64,000 nt of DNA from Hymenoscyphus infarciens (Eukaryota; Ascomycota; Leotiomycetes; Helotiales; Helotiaceae): contig LLCB01000223.1 in the NCBI GenBank assembly GCA_001414345.1, forward strand, positions 1 to 64,000, read 5' to 3'. The notes beneath the pieces are model-generated. The model saw nothing but the letters and a program-made list of their open reading frames with translations. It had not been told where the DNA came from and searched no databases. Positions 59,401 through 64,000 of the stretch are shown here, piece by piece. Position 1 is the first letter of the stretch; the number at the start of each line of letters is the position of its first letter. Both the position numbers and the translations under genes were made by a program.

Positions 59401-59713
59401 TATAATAGTATGCTGTTATTCTAGATAGCTAGAAGTACCTGTTATATATAAGGTTTTAGTAGTTATTATCTTATATTATCTGTTTTAGAAAGATTACGTA
59501 GGTTTAGGCTTTTATATTAGCTAACGTATAACGTTAGTCGGTTTTAGACCTTTTAGTCTAAACCTCTTATATATAGTAGCTTACTCCTAGAGTAGAAGAG
59601 AGATAGTTTTTCCTTTTCTTCTATATTAGAGCTTAGTATTTATATACGTTATTTAGTCTTAAACGTACTCCTATATACCTCTTCTCTTATAGTATATATT
59701 TCATATTATTATA
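59401..59713 (+). repeat. 5' LTR of gag-only element (313 bp)
   Basis: Starts TATAATAGTATGCTGTTATT (TG to TA at the first dinucleotide by RIP) and ends ATTATTATA. Matches 61901-62206 and the solo LTR at 48470-48772. Confidence 0.88.
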
Positions 59714-60599
59714 TAAAAAGGAAAAACTCTACTTCGCTAGTAATAGTATTTATAATATCTCTTTTAAGCTTATCGTCGCTTCTTTTATTTCGAATATAAC
59801 TTAGCCTAGATTTAGACTAGAATAATAATATTCTTAAATAGCTAGATAATCAGAGACTACTTAGATAGCTAATAATATTAGAGTTTAGTATTAGTTTTAA
59901 ATAGCTAATAAAAAGCGTGTTTTATATATTAAGAAAGCAGGAATACGCTAAGTACTCTAGAGGCTTCTAATAACCCTCTCTATATAGAGACTACTATATA
60001 TAGGTTTAGTAAATAAGTCGACTATTACTAAAAGTTATTATAAAGGCTTCTAAATCTGCTCTTACTCTCTCTTCTCTTATTCGATATTATATTAACAGTT
60101 CTACTAAATAGCGTTAAGTAATAAACCCCTTTTAGAGCTACCTCTCTTTCTGAAAGCCGCCTAAATAGTATCTATATACTAAGATCTAGAAGATCTTAAT
60201 AAAATAATAATAATAATTAAAGAGACTAGTAAGACTTCTTAAATATAGACTAGATATAGTTAGTTATATAAGCTTTAGAAGTAGAGAATTAAGAAATAAA
60301 GAATTAGCTAGCTAAGCTAGAAAGGAGAGTAAGTAAACTTATAATTTAAAGTTAATATCTTACTTCGCTTTTAAACCCTTCTTTAAACTCTCTCTAATCT
60401 AACCCTCTTCTACTTCTAAGCCTAAATTTATATCTCTTTTAGCTATAAGTAGCTACTTCTAATACCTTCTAATATTCCTCTCCTACTTAATATAGCACCG
60501 AAGCCTCTTCGAATACTCTCTAATCTCGATAAAAAAGTAAGATAACTAAAAAGATCGAACTTTTAAATAATAGTATTTTACTTATATACTAATAATAGA

Positions 60600-61130
60600 A
60601 GATATTAGTATATAATAGACTCTCTATAAATACTAATTATTATAACTCCTCTCTAACCTGAAAAGCCTTTATTTAGAGTATAATAACTAAACTAGCTAGA
60701 AACTACTTAGAGCCTAGATATAAGTTAGAGTTAGACCTTACTTTTAAAGATTAAGAAGATATAGTTACTCTTTTAGATACCTACTTTTTAACTAGTTATA
60801 AGACAGAGGATACTTAGAACGCTTTTAGATCCTTATAAATAAGATAAGAAGATGCTAAAGATACTTTTACTATTTTTAAAGGTTACTTTTTAAGTATAGC
60901 TATACTTGAAGGTATACTAGAATTAGAATAGTTCTTTTAAATATAGAATAAGATTATACTATAGCTCTAAAACTTAGCTGCTTTAAAAAAGAGATAATAG
61001 AACTATAACTTTATTAGAATAGTAGCTAATCTTTTAGCTTTAGATAAGAAGACACGCTAAAACGCTAAGTTATATACTTCGGTCTAAAATACTCTCTCTT
61101 TAAACTCTCTATAATCTAATAGTGAATCTT
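60600..61130 (+). pseudogene. RIP-degraded gag-like gene
   Basis: In one frame with stops the translation runs NYLEPRYKLELDLTFKD, LLDTYFLTSYKTEDT, NAFRSL, DTFTIFKGYFLSIAILEG, and NFIRIVANLLALDKKTR. This matches the pattern of fungal retrotransposon gag domains (a long helical region with alternating Leu and Phe blocks). It is a family impression, not a motif proof. Confidence 0.6.
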
Positions 61131-61900
61131 CTACTACTTCTAAAGTAGAATTAGAATTAGAAGATAAATAAGTCTTTAAGTACTCTAATAGGAATAAGAT
61201 AATATAACAACTTTAGTATCAAGTTTATTTAACTAGCTAAAATAGCTTCTTTATTATCCTAAACTTTAGATAGTAAGATAATTTCAGAAACAACTTCGCT
61301 TTTAACTACTTAAAACCCTACTAACTCTAATAAGAGTCTTATATTCTTTACTTTCTTTTTACTTCTAGCTAAGCTAGATATTCTTTTTTTATTTAAACTC
61401 GAATTAGATATAAGTTAGTACGCTCTTAAAGTAAGCTCTTAACTAAGTTATTACTATTACCTTTAACGTTACCTCTCGACTAAACGACTTCTAACTCTAC
61501 TCTAAATTTACCTCTAACTCTATTTTAAATGTTTTAAACTTTTTAAACTTTTTAAACTTTAAACTTTTTACTTTAAACTTTTTCTAACCTACTAGATAGA
61601 TTAGACTATACTCTTTTAGTAAATACTTACTTTAATATAGAAGGATTAGAACAAAGTCTCTTTTATAAGTATCTATAAATTAGTTTAGTTATAATTTAGA
61701 CTTAAAATCGACATCTTAATATCTTATCTTACTTATAATAAAGTTTAACATCTTTAAACTAATAAAATTAATAAAACATAACTAATATAATAACTTATAC
61801 TATCTCGATTTAGTCTTAATAATAATACTATAGTATTCTAATTTAACTCTAAATAATAATAGAGAGAAGACTTAGAATAAGTCTTTTTTAAGAGAGAGAG

Positions 61901-62206
61901 ATATAATAGTATACTATTATCTTAGATAGCTAAGAGTATCTACTATATATAAGGTTTTAGTAGTTATTATCTTATATTATCTGTTTTAGAAAGGTTATAT
62001 AGGTTTAGGCTTTTATATTAGCTAACGTATAACGTTAGTCGGTTTCAGACCTTTTAGTCTAAACCTCTTATATATAGTAGTCTACTCCTAGAGTAGAAGA
62101 GGGATAGTTTTTCCTTTTCTTCTATATTAGAGCCTAGTATTTATATTTTTTATTTAGTCTCGAACGCACTTCTCTTCTCCTATAGTATATATTTCGTGCT
62201 ATTATA
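61901..62206 (+). repeat. 3' LTR of gag-only element (306 bp)
   Basis: Starts TATAATAGTATACTATTATC after the purine tract and ends CGTGCTATTATA before AATAG. It differs from the 5' LTR mainly by C/T and G/A changes and small gaps. Confidence 0.88.
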
Positions 62207-62884
62207 AATAGAGAATAGAACTAGAAGACTTAGATTAGAGATATATTAGAGAAAGATTCTATATACTAGAAGACGATTATTATTAGTTCTATATAGAGGA
62301 GAACTAACTAAGCTTTTATAAGAGTAATTATATTATAGCTAATCTACTTATACTAGTAATAAAATAGAGAGAATAGAGAAGATACTTTTTAATTAGTCTA
62401 ATTAGATTAATAGATAATACGCTTTATAAAGTATTTAAATCTACTTTAAAACTACTTATAATTTATAGAAATTAGTATAGAAATTCTAGCTAGTTTCTAA
62501 GTATACGCTCTTTATATTAAATAATAAAGAATCTACTTAATCTTCTATAATAAGTTCTTCTTCTATATTATTCTTATTATAGAGTATACTACGTAACTCT
62601 TAGCACTAGTAGAGAAATCTATAGATAGCTTCGATCGTCTTATACTCTCTTCTCTCTTTAGACGTTTTATATACTATATATTAATTCTATTAAATCTACT
62701 TTACACCTCGACTAGATCGATAATATAATATAATATAATTCTTATAATAATTCGAAATATTCTCTTAAAAGATCTTATATTATATATCTACGTCTTCTAT
62801 AATAATTAGCTTATTTAAGCTAAAGTCTCTCTCTTTTATTATAAACTAATCTCTAGTTTTAGTCTAGATTTATCTATTAATTTA

Positions 62885-62918
62885 GTTAGACTAATTAAAA
62901 AGTTAGACTAATTAAAAA
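62885..62918. repeat. 17-bp tandem duplication
   Basis: GTTAGACTAATTAAAAA occurs twice in a row without a mismatch inside RIPed DNA. Confidence 0.9.
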
Positions 62919-63464
62919 AACTAACTCTTTTAAATATAAGTTAGTAGTAAGTAGACGAGGAAGTTAGTAGATCTAACGCTTAAGTAAATCTCTAAGAAAC
63001 GAAAAAATATACTAGAATAAAAAGGAAAAATAATAGAGAAAAAGTGTTTTTTTATATTTCTTTTTTTAATATTTATCTACTCTTTCTAGCTACTAATAGA
63101 GATAGCTATATAGATATACTTATTAATAGAGTTTATATCTAAAAAAGCTTATCTACTTTTTAAAGTTTCTATTACTAGACTTTACGTCTATTATTCTAGA
63201 CTTTCTAGTAATAGCTTAGACTAACTCTCTTAGATATAGAATAGTAGTAGTTAGACGAGTAAGTAAATAGATTCGACGTTTAGATAGATAGATATCTAAT
63301 TATTTATTTAAGAAACTAGAAAGTTATTAAAGAGATATTAGAAGTTCTTTAAGAGATAGAAAGAAGTCTTTTATTTTTCTTTCTAAGATTTAGAAGTTTA
63401 ATCTTTTAATATTTAGATATTTAGATTTTGTTTTAGTAGTCTTTAGTAGTTTTTAAAGAGGAAT

Positions 63465-63645
63465 ATAAACGAGGAAGAGAAAGAGAAGAGAGAAGAAGAG
63501 AAGGAAGAAAATAGAGGTTATTAGATAGAATAGAATAGATAATTTTACTATTAATTTAATTTATAAGTATTTATTACTTTTTAGAAAAAAAAAGAGAGAG
63601 AAGAAGAGAAAGAGAGTAAAATAGAGAGAGAGTCTCTAGATAATC
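63465..63645 (+). repeat. Purine-rich low-complexity tract
   Basis: Runs of GA-rich sequence (AGAAGAGAGAAGAAGAGAAG at about 63485, and AGAGAGAGAAGAAGAGAAAG at about 63592) broken by AT-rich stretches. No coding meaning seen. Confidence 0.7.
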
Positions 63646-64000
63646 TTTATTATTCTATAAATAAGAGTATTCTAAGAATATAGAAAACTATTTACTAAGT
63701 ACTCTCTCTATCTCTTTAGCTATTCTTATACTCTATATATAAGCGCGGTTAGTAGTCTAGTTAGAAACTACTCTTATTTAGAATAGTTTTAGACTAAAAT
63801 CTAAATAGCTTTAAACTACGCTACTACTAAGCTAGTTTAAGAGTACTAAGATATTAAAATTAATTTAAATTAATAGACGTAGAAAAGTATATAATATAAA
63901 CTTAGAAACGTTCGCTATTACTAGTAAATTCTTATATAATTAATCTACTACGTCTATAAGCGGTTCTTTATATACTTATATATATATATAGAATTTAATA

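Larger units (their letters stand above)
59401..62206 (+). mobile_element. Gag-only, non-autonomous LTR retrotransposon (2,806 bp)
   Basis: Two similar LTRs (313 and 306 bp) are flanked by AATAG at 59396-59400 and 62207-62211. A purine tract AAGAGAGAGAGA runs directly into the 3' LTR. The ~2.2-kb interior has room for a gag-like gene but no reverse transcriptase or integrase text, so it would have depended on another element. RIP stops throughout. Confidence 0.87.
58741..64000. other. RIP-degraded AT-rich block D
   Basis: CpA and TpG depleted to the window end; no open gene. Contains the LTR element at 59401-62206. 58800-59400 and 62210-64000 are degraded sequences that I could not classify. 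62870-63000 and 63170-63270 share motifs (GTTAGACGAG, TAGACTAACTCT), hinting at a local duplication. The block continues beyond the window. Confidence 0.85.

Noticed and set aside
1..64000. CRISPR array, tRNA or rRNA genes, bacterial operon signals
   Set aside because: No direct-repeat/spacer regularity, no tRNA-like GGTTCGAATCC arm in a cloverleaf context, and no rRNA signature. The genes have spliceosomal introns, so the DNA is eukaryotic.

Overview
This window looks like nuclear DNA of a filamentous ascomycete (Pezizomycotina). The evidence is short introns of 44-60 nt with GTRNGT-type donors and CTAAY-like branch points, a QDE-1/SAD-1-type RNA-dependent RNA polymerase, an AIM9-type kinase-fold gene, a 2EXR-like gene, a fungal GH5 cellulase, and very heavy repeat-induced point mutation (RIP). 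A Leotiomycete is my guess from gene style only, at low confidence.

The DNA is two-speed. About 43 of 64 kb (1-12.77 kb, 14.53-34.33 kb, 40.4-41.5 kb, 47.0-51.6 kb, 58.7-64 kb) is AT-rich and almost free of CpA and TpG, while TpA is very common and CpG persists. That is the footprint of CpA-to-TpA RIP on transposons. Between these blocks lie normal-composition islands carrying five convincing genes: a 2EXR-domain-like gene (13.0-14.3 kb, +), the RdRP (35.0-39.0 kb, -), an AIM9-like aminoglycoside-phosphotransferase-fold gene (41.8-43.7 kb, -), a secreted GH5 cellulase (51.9-53.7 kb, -), and a Ser/Thr-rich single-pass surface protein (57.1-58.1 kb, +). For the four multi-exon genes I joined exons by hand, and every join keeps the reading frame.

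The repeat blocks can be dissected exactly. Block A holds a 1.67-kb hAT-like element (8-bp target duplication AAGATATT) containing a second hAT-like element (RIP-diverged GTRGTRTT). It also holds a complete 5.55-kb Gypsy retrotransposon with two 324-bp LTRs and CTAAT duplications. Block B (14,527-34,340) is a giant inverted duplication: two copies of an unclassified ~6.8-kb terminal-inverted-repeat element sit in opposite orientation, 30 bp apart, each bounded by GTACGTAC or its RIP derivative. One copy is split by a 6.2-kb Copia element (170-bp LTRs, ATATA duplication), and the sister arm preserves the empty site. RIP stops at the block's outer edges. The last block has a 2.8-kb gag-only LTR element (AATAG), and a solo LTR of the same family (GTAAA) lies at 48.5 kb.

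The un-RIPed intergenic DNA is also structured. A 289-bp TIR element with 8-bp target duplications carries interstitial TTAGGG-like repeats (54.9-55.2 kb). A 0.7-kb foldback repeat lies at 55.7-56.5 kb, and a diverged repeat family occupies 43.9-47.7 kb. The genes show no operon-like relationship. The one functional link I can suggest is that an RNA-silencing polymerase lies among transposon graveyards inactivated by RIP; that is context, not proof of a joint role.
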